DNA from: Basidiobolus meristosporus CBS 931.73
Taxonomy: Eukaryota > Basidiobolomycota > Basidiobolomycetes > Basidiobolales > Basidiobolaceae
Direction: 5' to 3'
Assembly (NCBI GenBank): GCA_002104905.1
Contig: MCFE01000315.1
Span: 1-64,000, forward strand
Length of the DNA: 64,000 nucleotides
Shown one piece after another: positions 26,101 through 38,001 of the stretch. Positions within the stretch are counted from its first letter, which is position 1. Each line of letters starts with the position of its first letter. Made by a program: the position numbers and the translations under genes. The notes beneath the pieces were generated by a model, which saw only the letters and a list, made by a program, of their open reading frames with translations, had not been told where the DNA came from and did no database searches.

Positions 26101-27180
26101 CCATCGCATCCCCGTAGCCATAACTCGCAACCCGCAACCCGCAACCCCCAACCCGTAACCAGTAACTTCTCTTCCTCCACGCTCCCCATTCCGGCTGGTT
26201 TCAAACTTTCATCCTTTGTTCCATGTGGTCTCAGAGTGGCTAGGAATGGTGCATCAGGTGGGCCGATACCACCCATGCTAAGAATCCCCCGATGCCGTTT
26301 GAGGAATATCGGGTATTCTTGTGATGAGTAAAGGCTCACTATATCTGGGATTCATCGGCGCAGACTCTACGTGATGAGCTCCCTCGATCGGACACTGACA
26401 GTGGACAATTCGATGGGCGTGGAGGGGGAGAGAGCGGGAACACGTGGCGAGGTGACGGAATGCCCCTGTGGCATAGGTTGGCCTCTTGCCGAATGTCAAG
26501 AGGGTTGCTAGTTTTCGTGCCACGTATGGGAGTGCTCAGGGATGTATACGAGGAATTGGGATGGATCAGGATGGGCAGCATATTTTTTGGATGCCTCGAA
26601 AGCAGACAAGTTCTAGATCTACGACCTAAGCTCCAATGGTCAGAAATATGCGGGCCCTGTTACTTAGGCGCCCGCCCTTCCTCATCGGGATTTTGTCCGA
26701 ACCCCAGGCGAAGGACGATTCCCTGCACGGATCGCACCTCTGGAGGGCATGGATCGGATGGGCACAAGGTGTAAACCGCCGGCCAGGTCCCCTCTCCTGG
26801 GCCTAGTCTACGTCTACTGGAGTCGTCACCATCTCTCCTCGCACACATTACCAGGCCTCCTGGCCTTCCCTTCCTGATCTCTCAACCACTAGATCCACTT
26901 TCCCTTTGGCCCTCCTGTTTTCACTGCGACATTCATGCCCTCATTCCCATCCTATCGTGATTCCGCCTGGCTTCGCGTATCCCGAGGTCTTAATTTTCTG
27001 GACCCCAGAAAAAAACCGGTGGTCAAGCATGCAGCTCTTGTCAGATCCATACCGGCCAGGACTTTATGCTACAATTGGCCCCAACTAAGCCCAGGGAAAT
27101 CCAGCCAATGTCACTCTTGGTATCAAGTGTTCCAGTTTTTATCCATAGAACTGGTGGATCCCACACCTGCTCTATGAGAC
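23150..27180. other. Long intergenic region with low-complexity tracts
   Basis: No gene is supported in these 4 kb. Features seen: a run of G at 23931-23939; ATCGCC repeats around 24838-24862; a short telomere-like stretch with two CCTAACC/TTAACCC units near 25331-25350; a GATGAT/GAGGAT microsatellite at about 25900-25985; and CCCGCAA-type repeats near 26114-26160. Long frames across these tracts (for example Asp-rich or His/Arg-rich ones) are composition artefacts. Confidence 0.45.
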
Positions 27181-28297
27181 ATATCAAACTTGGATTTCCT
27201 ATAGTATTCTGCCAGTATTTTTACAGTATTCCACTGGTATTTTGCCAGTATCCTGCTGCCAGAACTTCAGACATTGAAAGTTGGGACCTACATGACCATA
27301 TGACATGCTGCTCTCCAACCACAAAATGCGTAGCAATCCCCTTGGCTCATTCATGTTTCTCCAGGATTCCTGGGCAACTACCAGAATATAGTATGTACCT
27401 AGCTTCCCATGCATCTTTTCATCTTCAGGAGTATTCCCTAAGAAAAGATAGCTAAGTATAGGCCACCACAATACCATCATAACATCAGCTGAATTCCAAC
27501 TTCTACAAACATGACCACTCTCAATATCTCACATACCAGCTTCACAGCAGACATCCATTCCAGGGGGATACTAGGCCATTTAGCATTGAAACTAAATTTG
27601 ATAATTAGCTGCTCATTACTTTCACCATAAAATTGCAGCTGAAAATTTGAGACAGAAACACCAGCTGGATATCAGCAAAATGCTATCAGAATACCAGCTG
27701 AATAATAGCAGAAAATCTAATGAATTCTAGCTTGGAGACTTTTCAGAGGGAATATGATACCATGGTTTGACACCACTTTTGTATCAAACCACTACCAAGC
27801 ATATCTTAGCCAGAAAAAGCCTGCTGTCAAAGGCAGGTCCACAATTTCCCCTTATTAGTCACAGGTGCCTACAAAGCAATCATCAGGCCATAGGTAGTAC
27901 ACATTGATTATCACACTCCAATTAGTGCTTCAAGCCTTTGGGGCAATACTCTGCATATTTGATTAATTGTTGACAGCTTCCAAGGCACACTTTTATATGA
28001 TATCTTGTAGGGGTAAGCTGGCTTCCTAAAAGCATATGGACTAACTGGTATATATTCCCACTTTCTCAAGAATAAAGCTTACATATATTGGATTTGTTTT
28101 GTAGGATGGCACCACAATCAGTCAGAAAAATCATGCATGTGATGGTGCTATAGGGTATGATGATTTTTACTCTCATAGAAGTTGTAGGATATATTTTCTG
28201 GTATTTTGGCTCATTAGAACTAATATTACCCAGCATTGTTCTGCCCTTTTTTTACTTAGTCTTTATGGTGCTTCTGACATATTTCCCTGGAGAGGTG
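27181..28297. repeat. AT-rich degenerate repeat sequence at the start of the second repeat block
   Basis: CpG falls sharply from about 27.1 kb. Short motifs recur (CCAGTAT and CCAGCTG variants), and some stretches resemble the region around 59.6-59.8 kb, which adjoins a Tnp2 fragment. No open frame or clear terminus was found. Confidence 0.35.
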
Positions 28298-28936
28298 TGT
28301 TGTGCATCAACATTTAAAACTTAGCCAATTTTACTCCGTTTGAAAATCTAGTACCCTAACTGATTTTCCCTAACCCAAACATAACAAATCCCAGTTACAG
28401 TTTATTTTATCCCACCTCAGAATCTATTTTTAGCTATCAAACCTGATCTATTTTCAAATGGTCATCACATTATCAACCTATCTGCCAAGCCTTCCCAGGT
28501 GATTAGTCATCTGAGATCTATCCAACCACTGTGCAGTTGCCAAGACATCAGGTGATTGATGATTCCCTTGGTGCTTACTAATTCAACTTGATCAGAAAAG
28601 TATAAATAAAGTTTACTGAACCTTTTGGTTTAGTGTGTGTCTCAACAAAATTAAGATTCTGTCTCAGCAAAAGTAAGAATCCAACAATTCCGTTCTAGTT
28701 TCTATCCAAGCCTAGTACATCTAGCACTCCAAAGAACACCAAGCCTAGCCTGCCTAGCAAACAAATATCATTGTCTTTATAGCCAACCCAGCTATATCCA
28801 AGACCAATATTAGATCAGAATCTTTCTGCTAATATTTCCGCCACTCTCTGACAATTCTAAGATTCTGCACTTAATTGTCCCTTTGATTCAGTTAAATTAT
28901 TCAAGAGTTTTATTACACTTTCTCTTGGATACAACA
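28298..28936 (+). mobile_element. Solo LTR (family L698) with perfect 5-bp target duplication
   Basis: It starts TGTTGTGCATCAACATTT and ends TCTTGGATACAACA, like the LTRs at 15764-17163. Its length is 639 bp because about 60 bp are missing inside. It is flanked by AGGTG at 28293-28297 and AGGTG at 28937-28941. There is no internal region, so it is a solo LTR. Confidence 0.88.
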
Positions 28937-29704
28937 AGGTGTCTTCTTAAGTTGATTCACTGAGCATTAGCATGGATCTAGGCTACTTTGTATATTTTGC
29001 TGCTGTCTGTCATATCAAACTTCTCCATGCATTTGCCCCCCCCAATATGCTGAGTCTGTCTTGATATCCAGTTGTATGCACTGGGAAATAATAAATGATC
29101 AGGAGGTTAACCTTTAGCTTATATAGATGAGTCATTGCTTAGATTTCATAAGATGCCATACACCTTAATTTTTGAATGTATACTCCTGTACAAGCTGAGC
29201 TTGATCTCATACAAGTGGCAAGCTCAATAAACCCATAAGTATACATATGTATAAACATGTTCCATCCAATATTTCCATATTGTTTCATGAATGCTAAATA
29301 GTGCCATAGCTTGCCAGCAAGGCAAAATATGCTTACACTTAGCCAAACATTGAGCAATATTGTCCTAGATCTTCAAGGCAGGTAGCTGCTGTGCTTCACC
29401 ATTTTGTTGTAGACAGCATATTATTAGACATTTCACTTGGTGTTCATGCTGTGCTTGATTTGTAAGAGGTCAAGAAGAGTAAAGGTATAATTGCCTTACT
29501 TAAGATCTAAAGCCCTTCAAGTCTGGATGCAGCAGCCTCTAGTATATAGCCAGAAAGTGCGGCACCATTGTGGGCCAGTGGTTCCATTTGTCATGGTAAG
29601 TGCAGAATGCTTGCTTTACCTTGAAGCTACTGTATAGCAGTATTTTCATACACAACCTGTAGAATATGGAAGCATCATTACCCTACAGAAGGTAATTGTG
29701 ATAA

Positions 29705-29995
29705 TCCTGCCAAAAGGCTATCATAAGAGTTCTATCCCCTGACTAAGAGGCATATATATCATTAGAACACCATGCAAAACCAATGGTAAAAAAATTACAC
29801 CTTAGATATTGCAAGGAAATTGATAAAAATTTTGTCATAAGATTACCTAGGGGGCATTTGATTGGCTTACTTCCATAAATCTCACTTTCTGATCCCATTC
29901 ACTGAATCATCTCCTCAGTCTGTGTACATAGATTGGCTATTGCCTTGTTTTAAAACTCCCTACTTCCTGTGTTAACTGGACCCTATGAAAAATTA
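29705..29995. repeat. Diverged tandem duplicate of the Tnp2-arm terminus plus a short gypsy scrap
   Basis: 29705-29965 aligns in direct orientation with about 30005-30285: shared blocks include GACT(A/G)AGAGG, TTGATTGG/TTGATTAG and TACTTCCTG. The bases 29974-29995 (TTAACTGGACC...TATGAAAAAT) match gypsy family 1 at 34713-34734 with three mismatches. Confidence 0.5.
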
Positions 29996-32560
29996 TTGAG
30001 ATGATACCATCAAAAGGCCATCACAAAGTTAAAGTCCCGTGACTGAGAGGTACTGATCCCATTGGAACACCATCCAGAGACCATTGAAAAATAATTGCAC
30101 CCCAGATTTCACAAAAAACTTGGTCAAAACTTTTCATCACAACAATGTATAAGTGGCTTTTGATTAGTTTCCTGCCAATTTGCTCACTTTCTAATCCTGG
30201 ACACTCTATTGCCTCCTACATTTGTGTGAATTGATAGGCTATTGCCTCTTTTTCACACTCAATACTTCCTGACTCAACCGTTTCTCTTACTTTTCATGCA
30301 TACAAATTGATTTATTTCCATTGAAACTTCAGTTGGACCTTAATTGCCAATTGTATTGACCTATACAAGTCTCTACACCCTACACTAACACTAATTGTAA
30401 TCCCACACTCAACAAGCAACTCCATTAAAATCCACCACTCAATAAGTATTTCTGCTGTAACACTCTAGTTCCACAACTTTGGCAGGAGCCCAATGACTTT
30501 ATACCACTGTTTATTCACTGGTTCCCACATGTCCTGGTCTTCAGCCAGCACTGCAAGGTCCAACAACTTGTCTGCCAGTCCTTGCAATAAATCCTTGCAA
30601 TATTCAAGCGTGTTCTCTGAGCACTGCTCTTGAAGAAGTACTGCAACCTCTTAGTGTGCCTATTAATGTTCCAAAACTCCACTGAAGGCATTGTGATAGT
30701 CTTTTGAGCTCTTGACATTGCAGCCTTGTCTGTCAGTGGGATCTCCACTTTGTCAACAATGGAGGATGTGGAGGCTGTGGTAGATGAATTGCCTTTTTCA
30801 GCAAACTCATTGACCTTGCTAGAGTGCAGCTCAACTAGCTGCGCTTCCAACTCATGTGAAAACAGCTGTTTTCTTATGGGTAATTCTTCTTGGCTATGAT
30901 GAGGTTCAATTGGTTCCTGGCTTACAGAATTAATTGGCAGGAACTGCAGTATTTTTTGCATGCCTCCCTGTCTCAGGCCTGGGTAGACATTTTCCCTTTA
31001 CCTTTTCCTTAATCACTGCCAGGTCTTTCACTGCTACTTTGTCTGAGTGCTTATTGTAAAGAACTACATTTTCTACTGGACAAATGCTGCTCTGACACAT
31101 CTGTTTTAGCCAGCTTGTCCCTTGCTGGCACTCTTCTGAAAACATGACATTTCTTTTCTGCTTGTTTTGAGCTCTCAGCCATAGTTGTGATGGGCTTTGG
31201 TAAAAGTGGCTGGTTTTTATTACTGCCAGGTCCTACACTGCTACTTTGACTAGGTGCTTCTTGAGTGGTACTACACCTTTTCCTTGATAAATTCTGTGCT
31301 GGTGCATCTGTGTCTGCCTGCTTGTCCCTAATTGACACTCTTCCAGCTACCTGGCATATCTTTGACACTAGGCTGGAGCTCTTGGCCCTACTTGTAACCA
31401 GTTCTTAAGGAAGCCGCTGGTTTTTAACCATGGCACCCTTGTCCTTCTGCCTTTGATAATTGCTGCTATTCTTAAGATACTTTCTTAGCATACCAATGAT
31501 GGCCCAAAATCCATTTGCCCATTTGAATCCAGGGCTATGCTCATGGAATAAGTCAAGTGCATTCTGCTTGGCCTTGAGTTCCTGATGGTCCCATGGTATG
31601 CCGGCCTTAAGGTGATGGCGTGCTAGACTTCTGACAGCCTCTTGTATATTAGCCCACTCTTCATTATTGCACTCAATGACTTCACAGATCTTCAATGTCT
31701 TTTGATTTTAGGCTTTGGTATAAACACCACATTGTCTCCCTCCCATGCTCTGATAGGATTTTCTGTGGGCTTTATCTCTGGATACTGTTGTTGTACTTCA
31801 AAGACTGTATGATGTCCCTCTACTTTTACATTAGGAAATGGCTTAATTCTTGGCTGTGACAATGAGCTACTTGAGTTCCTTCTCTGGAGCAAAGATACTG
31901 CTTTCTCTACCTGGGATACTGATTGCTCTACATGAATTATCCACTCATCCAGTTTCTGGACTATTTCCTGATTTCTCTGAGCCATTGCATCTATCCTATC
32001 AGCCACTGCACGTAAGTGCTTCATTAATGCTTTAGTATGGGCTGAAAACATACTTGCTAATATGGGTGGTGGTGATGTTATCATGGCCACTTGCTGATCT
32101 TCAATTGAGGGTACTGCATTTGCTACATTCTCATCTGCCTGAGTACAATGGTCAGCTTGTGGCTCCAGAGAGGTTCTCAATTGCCTACTTGACTGAGAGC
32201 CTGAGGAGTCCAAATTATTACCTTCAATGGGCACACTGTCCACAGGGCCATTTTTAGATGTAGGCCCACTTCTAGCACTGAATGTCAAAGCAAGCTGTTG
32301 TCCAGCCATTCTTCCATTGCCGTCAGCAGTGGGGTTTGGTTGAGAACCAGACAACTTTGCTATATTTTTTGGTGGCATATATATGGAAGTGAGTCAAACC
32401 AAAGGGGTAATAGTGTTACATATACATGTGTATGTATGGCCACAACTTTATTTATAATGCTTACAATTACAGGTCATCATTAAGTCTTACATTCATGTAG
32501 GTGCAATGTCTCAAATACAAAACTGTCTTAAGTTCACTTGAATATTGACCAAATGCTACA
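29996..32560 (-). mobile_element. Left inverted arm of a Tnp2/CACTA-type region
   Basis: This segment is the reverse complement of 37838-40662, allowing for a MITE and a deletion in the right arm. Matching ends are TATTGAGATGAT at 29996 and ATCATCTCAATA ending near 40654. Each arm carries one copy of an unknown accessory gene pointing away from the centre. No classic CACTA end sequence was found, so the element boundaries are inferred from the inverted repeat. Confidence 0.6.
30447..32378 (-). pseudogene. Accessory gene of the Tnp2-type region, left copy (fullest)
   Basis: I do not recognise this protein. Read from ATG 32378 it gives 228 residues beginning MPPKNIAKLSGSQ, with a coiled-coil-like stretch at about residues 115-170. 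It then shifts frame into a Trp-containing ordered part (31405-31695, with NNEEWANIQEA and AKQNALDLF). A long Ser/Lys/Gln-rich repetitive tail runs to about 30450, with several stops and shifts. Three copies occur in the window and all are broken. Position beside Tnp2 fragments suggests the second protein of a two-gene transposon, perhaps a DNA-binding partner; this is inference from context only. Confidence 0.55.
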
Positions 32561-32744
32561 ACAATGTCCTTGCATTTAATGATGCACAAAGAGAATGTTT
32601 ATCCATATAGATATTTGCTAAGATCCATACCATTGAACATACACCATGGGCACTGAGATCATATCCTATTCCTTCAAGATTACTGAACAAAGTAATTGAA
32701 ATGCTACAACTAAGATTTCAAAGTGGAGTCATTTAATATAGCTA

Positions 32745-33374
32745 TGGACTTTATTGTAATCCCTGGTTTACACTGTTGAAGAAGAATGAAGGTCTATGGT
32801 TTATTCAAGATGTATAGCATTTGAATAAGGTCCCATCAAAGATGTGTTGCAACCACCCATACAACATGAGTACATTGAGTCATTTATTGGATATACCCTG
32901 ATTACTACATTGGATCTTTATTTAGGATATGACCAAATACTTCTGGATCCTGACTCAAGAGGTTTCACTGCTATGAGTACACCAATATGACTCATAAGGA
33001 TGACAAGAATTCCTCAAGGATGGACTAACTCTGCCCAAGATTATCCACTTGCAGTGATTTGGGTTTTGGAAGACTGTTTCCCTGAAATATGCCGTCCCTT
33101 TCTTGATGACATTGCAGTCAAGAATAAGTCCAGAGAAAAAGATATATCACATGTCTTACCTCAAGTAAGAAGATATGTTTATGTTCACATATGCACCATT
33201 GAAAGGGTCATGAAAAACTGCAAGCTTCTGGTCTGAGTGTATCTGGAGCCAACTGCAAGTTTGGCTACAACAAAGCAATCATTCTAGGTGAGCTTGTAAC
33301 TGAAAAAGGGAGATTGCCTGATCCTGCAAAACTTTCATTGACACTAAACTGGAAGCCAACTAGTAATATTCATC
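32745..33374 (+). pseudogene. Gypsy family 1 reverse transcriptase remnant
   Basis: Frames joined across stops give typical Ty3/gypsy RT segments: NPWFTLLKKN, TLDLYLGYDQILLDPDSRGFTAM, PQGWTNSAQ and FLDDIAVK (the DD catalytic pair). Many stops and shifts are present. It is cut by a palindromic MITE at 33375, and the RNase H part continues at 34107. No 5' LTR or gag was seen. Confidence 0.75.
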
Positions 33375-34106
33375 AGACGTGTTCCATTGGATAGTGCCAC
33401 ATTGGGCCATGAGTGCCAAATGATGCCATAGTGTGCCAGGGAGGCTAAGTGAGCCTTTACTTGGCCACAGAGTGTGAAACATAGATCTGCATCTTCATGC
33501 AAAGCAGCCCCTGTGTTTCACCAATTGTGTTAGAGAAAATTCATTTTTTGACCTTTTTTTTAGGTCAATGTTGTGCAGGATGTGTAGGAGCACAAAAGAA
33601 TTGAAAATATGCATTTGGTACTCAATACCCATTGCACTCTGAATCTAGCTCCTGTGGCTTGTAACATGTCACAACAATGCATGGCACTATCTTGATCCAC
33701 TAGTACTATCTGGCACTTTAAGTGCTTTATATAGATCTTACTTTAGGGCTAATAATTAAATATAGTGCCAGATGGTACCAGTGGACCAAGATAGCGCCAT
33801 TCATTGTTGTGACATGTTACAAGCCACAGGAGCTAGATTCAGAGTGCCATGGGTATTGAGTACCTGATGCATGTCCTCAGTTCTTCTGTGCTCTTACACA
33901 TCCTGCATAGCATTGATCCACAAAAAACATCAAAAAATGGATTTTCTCCTGCATCATAGGGGAAACACAGGGGCTGCTTTGCATGAAGATGCAGATCCAT
34001 GTTTCACACTCTGTGGCCAAGTATAGGCTCACTTGGCCTCTCTGGCACACTATGGCATCATTTGGCACTCATGGCTCAATGTGGCACTATCCAACAGAAC
34101 AAGTCT
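33375..34106. mobile_element. Palindromic Harbinger-type MITE, copy 1
   Basis: A 732-bp element forming one long inverted repeat. It starts AGACGTGTTCC and ends GAACAAGTCT, and its two halves are reverse complements to within a short centre near 33725-33760. ATC flanks both sides (33372-33374 and 34107-34109), an unambiguous 3-bp target duplication. It has no coding capacity. Its termini match the Harbinger element at 43016-46436. It splits a gypsy pol gene. Confidence 0.88.
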
Positions 34107-34740
34107 ATCAAGTCAGACAACAATTAGGACTTGCTGGTCTATTCAGAATCTGGATCAAGAACTATGCTCAAATTGCTAAGCCATTCACTAAGCTATTACA
34201 GAAAAACCAGAAATTTGAATGGCATGAAGAACAGGCAAATGCTGTGTTGACATTGCTTGAGTCATTATCAAAGCCACCTGTCTTAGCAGCTATAGACTAC
34301 AGTGTTGTTGATTCACAACCAAGCATTGTATCAGTTGATAGCTCTGGAATTGGGGTTGGTGGAATCATGATTCAGGTTTCAAAAGAGCATCATTGAAAAC
34401 CTTGCAAATATCTCAGTAGACTATTCAAAGGAAATGAGTTTAACTATCCATCTATCAAGAAAGAAGCACTGGGAGTACTCCATGTACTCAAAAAGCCAAA
34501 GCCATACTGATTAGGAGTACACTTCATGCTGGAGGTTGATGCCAAGCCATTATAGAAATGTTGAATAAGTTGGAGCTTTTGCCTGATCCTATTCTAGCAC
34601 AGTGGATATCATTCATCCCAATCTTTGACTTTACGCTGCAACACATACCAGGGGCCAATTACAAAGGACCTGACGCCTTATCTAAAAAGCAATCAAACTC
34701 ACTGTCCTTAACTGATCCATATGAAAAATAATTTGGTCCT
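34107..34740 (+). pseudogene. Gypsy family 1 RNase H remnant
   Basis: Continues the RT remnant after the MITE: a frame with FTKLLQKNQKFEWHEEQ, then VSVDSSGIGVGGI (RNase H active-site region; the usual first Asp is kept), and later a segment ending in the gypsy-like GPDALSKKQ. Stops occur in the second half. The element breaks off near 34735 and resumes at 40663. Confidence 0.7.
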
Positions 34741-34989
34741 GCAGGTGGATCCAATCCAGATCATCCATCAAGAACCTGTTTAGAGACTGTCATAATAACA
34801 GCAGCTTGGAATTAGTGACCCTCCTGACAATCTTTTAACAAGATCATGATGGTGTTTTGCAAATTTTACAGCCAATAAAGGGATAAAACTTGACAATCTT
34901 TGATTGTTGCTGTGACAATATTCACATGGCATTGTTGCAGTCTTTCAGTGCTCTATTACTATTTTGAGTGGATCCAGTTAGCCAGGACA

Positions 34990-37740
34990 TCCAATTGCCT
35001 TATATGGCAAGAAACTTGATGGTATTTTGATGACCTCACAGCAAGACCCTGATGGCATTTTTTTGGCAGTATGAAGGCCTACTGCTGGTCTGTATAATGC
35101 AACCATACCCATTTACCAAATGGTATTTCCTTTTTCTACCTCCCCTTGTGCAACTCATATGTTCCACTGTAAAATCACCTTTCTTTGTTTGCTTACCCAC
35201 TACTACCTTGGGTATTCCACATATAGTTTGAATCAAAAAAAACTATGGCCTCCTGCTTACTAACCTCTACAAATGTGCACACCTGCTGCAATTGACATAA
35301 TTCTATCACCTCAACTTTACAACTTTTTAGTGTGATACTTGCAAAGTTGCCATATACCTTGTACTGCTGATAGCATATACATCTTGCAAACATATGCTTG
35401 GTTGTTGCCACTTCTGCCATGGATACCTCCTGAACATTGGCAAAGAACTTCTTGGTATATAGCCAACAAGAAATCCGCCATATCTTGGTGGAGTTTTGCT
35501 GATAAAAATCAGTTGCTTGTTGCACCCAACCCAACTTTTCATTACTTGACTGATTATCCACACATTGGGGCTGCTTAGCTTCTTAATGCCATAGGCATAG
35601 GTGTCTCCATGTGCACATTTGTCCTCATTATTTTCCAACTCTTTCTGGCTGTCCTCCATGTGCCAACTCTTCACATCCATGATGGACTTGAAGGTAATAT
35701 TCTTGATGAGATTGGGATATGGTAGTACCTGCAACTTGACTCATCTTCCCATCTCCCCACACATCCGCTCCATAGGAGACTCCCAAAAGGTGAAGCAAGG
35801 CCTGATATTCTCCACACATTATGCAAGATGGAATAGATAATGGATACAGTAGCAGCAGAAATCTATGAGCTCAGCCTAAGTTTGTAGGATAGCAACTCAA
35901 ATCCCGTCACAAACCTCTCACACAACAGCTGTAGATGCGTCAAGTTGGCATTGGTGATGTGCTTCTGCATAAATATTCATACAATGTCCACATATGACTC
36001 CCAATGCTTCCAATGTACTCTTAGCAGGAATGGCTTCAGAACACCACTTGAATAAATACATATCCAGTTCATCCAGTCTTTGCATGTGCATTGTTGCATA
36101 TGCATATGAATATTAATTGGAGCTTGTGAGAAGTACTTAGGGTAGCAGATACTCTGTAATATCTTGCCAATTTTTTCAAATTTCTCTGGTATCTTGAAGG
36201 GCTCATTTAGCTTGAAATCCCCCATGTACAACTTGGTCATCAGTATAGGGATTTTGTTGAAAAGCAAATGCATTGCTTTCAGTGGTAAGCTTTTGCGCCA
36301 ACAGATACCCTCTATCTTAAGTATCTATGGTTTGCAATTGATTTCATATTCTGACCAATGGCTTATTACTTGCCAACTTTACTGCAATTGCCTGCTTACT
36401 TCTGTACATTCTCTCTGTGGAAAGATGATGTTCTTAGTTCTAGTGTTTGGGTAGTAATAATAATGTGTGTGAGTTATGGAGTAAATCCCCTGGATCTCAC
36501 ACATTTGACAGCAATAATATCCTTTGTACCCAGAAAAACCTGCTATCTTGCTGATGGCTGGGGTATCTCCAATGCTGATAATAATATCTGCTTTTGCATC
36601 ACTGCCATTTACCATTATCCTGCTGGAAAGTATACAAAATTCATCCAGCAATGAATACAGGTAGCAATCCTGGTTGGACGGTGATTTAGGCCCAGATACC
36701 AGTAAGACTACCATCAGAGTATTACTCTGATACTGTAAAATGAGCAGTAGATTTAGGTTGATGAGAAACAGCAACCAGCAGGATTTGCTGGTAGAGTACT
36801 TGTTCAATGAAAGTCCATCAAGTGCTAAAGCAAAGGCATGGTCATACATACCTTCAAAGTTGCCCTTGCTTCTTAGCTGTTTGTAATGTTTGCCATCAAG
36901 TATACTGGATATGTTTGTGCTTGATTAATATTGAGTGCAGTACTGTATAGCTTTGCAGTATTTGTCGGACTGCATCAGTTCTCTCAGACAGGGTATGACC
37001 AGAGTATATCTGGAGTGTGAACAATGTTTTCCCTCAATGGTGGTGGATTCCTGACAATTTGAACATGTTGCAATGTTAGCATTTTTGGATGTGAGTGCCA
37101 TGCAAACTGTTAACACATGCTGGAATCATGACAGTTTCTGGTTCATATGTTGCCAGCCACATGATAGTTGTCCACTTGTACCATGTACATGGTAAATTGC
37201 ATCCCATTATGATTTTGGCAAGAAGTAGTAATAAATCCCCAAAGCCCCCATTATTGATATTAGTGGAAATGCACCACTTCTCAAGCCACAACATTAAATC
37301 ATTCACCAGCAGATGGATTACTAGGCTCACTTGGCTCCATAAAGTATCCTTAGCATTTGTTTCAGTGGGTGTTGTCTCATTGCATATTGGGATTTGACCA
37401 GGCTCATACATGGTACTGTTGTTAGGGGAGATAGGCTTAAATCCATCAGTGAACCTTCTTTGTCAGAGATATAACTCTGTGTGCCATATTCAGAAGGCTT
37501 AGGTCAGTCTAAAGGCATCACAAACTCACCTGACTTAGTTGGTGCAAGGTGACAAAAACAGCTAGGTGCCAATATAGAAGTATATACTGGCTGGCAAGAT
37601 ACTGTTGGTACAGTAGTGACCAATGAATGGTTAAATATGACTTGGGTGGCAAAATACTGGCTGTGATTCTTGTAATACTTCCTATGCTGTCTGCGTGCTT
37701 CATGACTGAGAGGCTTGCCACAATAGCCACATGGTTTTTT
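34990..37740 (-). pseudogene. Tnp2-family (CACTA-type) transposase, broken
   Basis: Read on the minus strand from 37740: a Cys/His cluster PCGYCGKPLSHEARRQHRKY, then DTLWSQ (about 37325) and EKWCISTNINNGG, then the Tnp2 core ALDGLSLNKYSTSKSCW, then GPKSPSNQD, ISKIAGFSGYKGYYCCQMC and IQGIYS. A C-terminal part follows at 35000-35800. The order matches the transposase family Tnp2 (PF02992 type) found in CACTA elements and relatives common in agaricomycetes. At least five frame breaks are visible. It lies between two inverted arms that carry the accessory gene. Confidence 0.75.
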
Positions 37741-38001
37741 TGCTTCTCTTACAGCATTGAGTCAAAGTAGTCTTGTCCATGGGGCAAACAGTTTGACCTT
37801 CAACACATAATGCTATTGTATCACTTTTTGGTCAATACTTGTGTGAACTTAAGACAGTCTTGTATTTAAGACATTGCACCTACATCAATGTAAGATTCAA
37901 TGATGACCCACCATAGTAAGCATTATAAATAAAGATGTGACACCACATACACATGTATATGTAACACTATTTCCCCTTTGATTTGACTCACTTCCATATA
38001 T

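Noticed and set aside
24769-26331. Several 100-180 codon frames in the low-complexity region as genes
   Set aside because: They owe their length to ATCGCC, GATGAT and CCCGCAA repeats, overlap on both strands and show no domain.
29139-29357. 72-codon minus-strand frame (29139-29357) as a gene
   Set aside because: It lies in CpG-free repeat sequence, has no domain, and includes short words shared with the MITE and Harbinger ends.
33375-34106. CRISPR-like or satellite interpretation of the repeated GTGCCA/TGGCAC words
   Set aside because: The words are parts of one palindrome with transposon ends and target duplications, not regularly spaced repeats.
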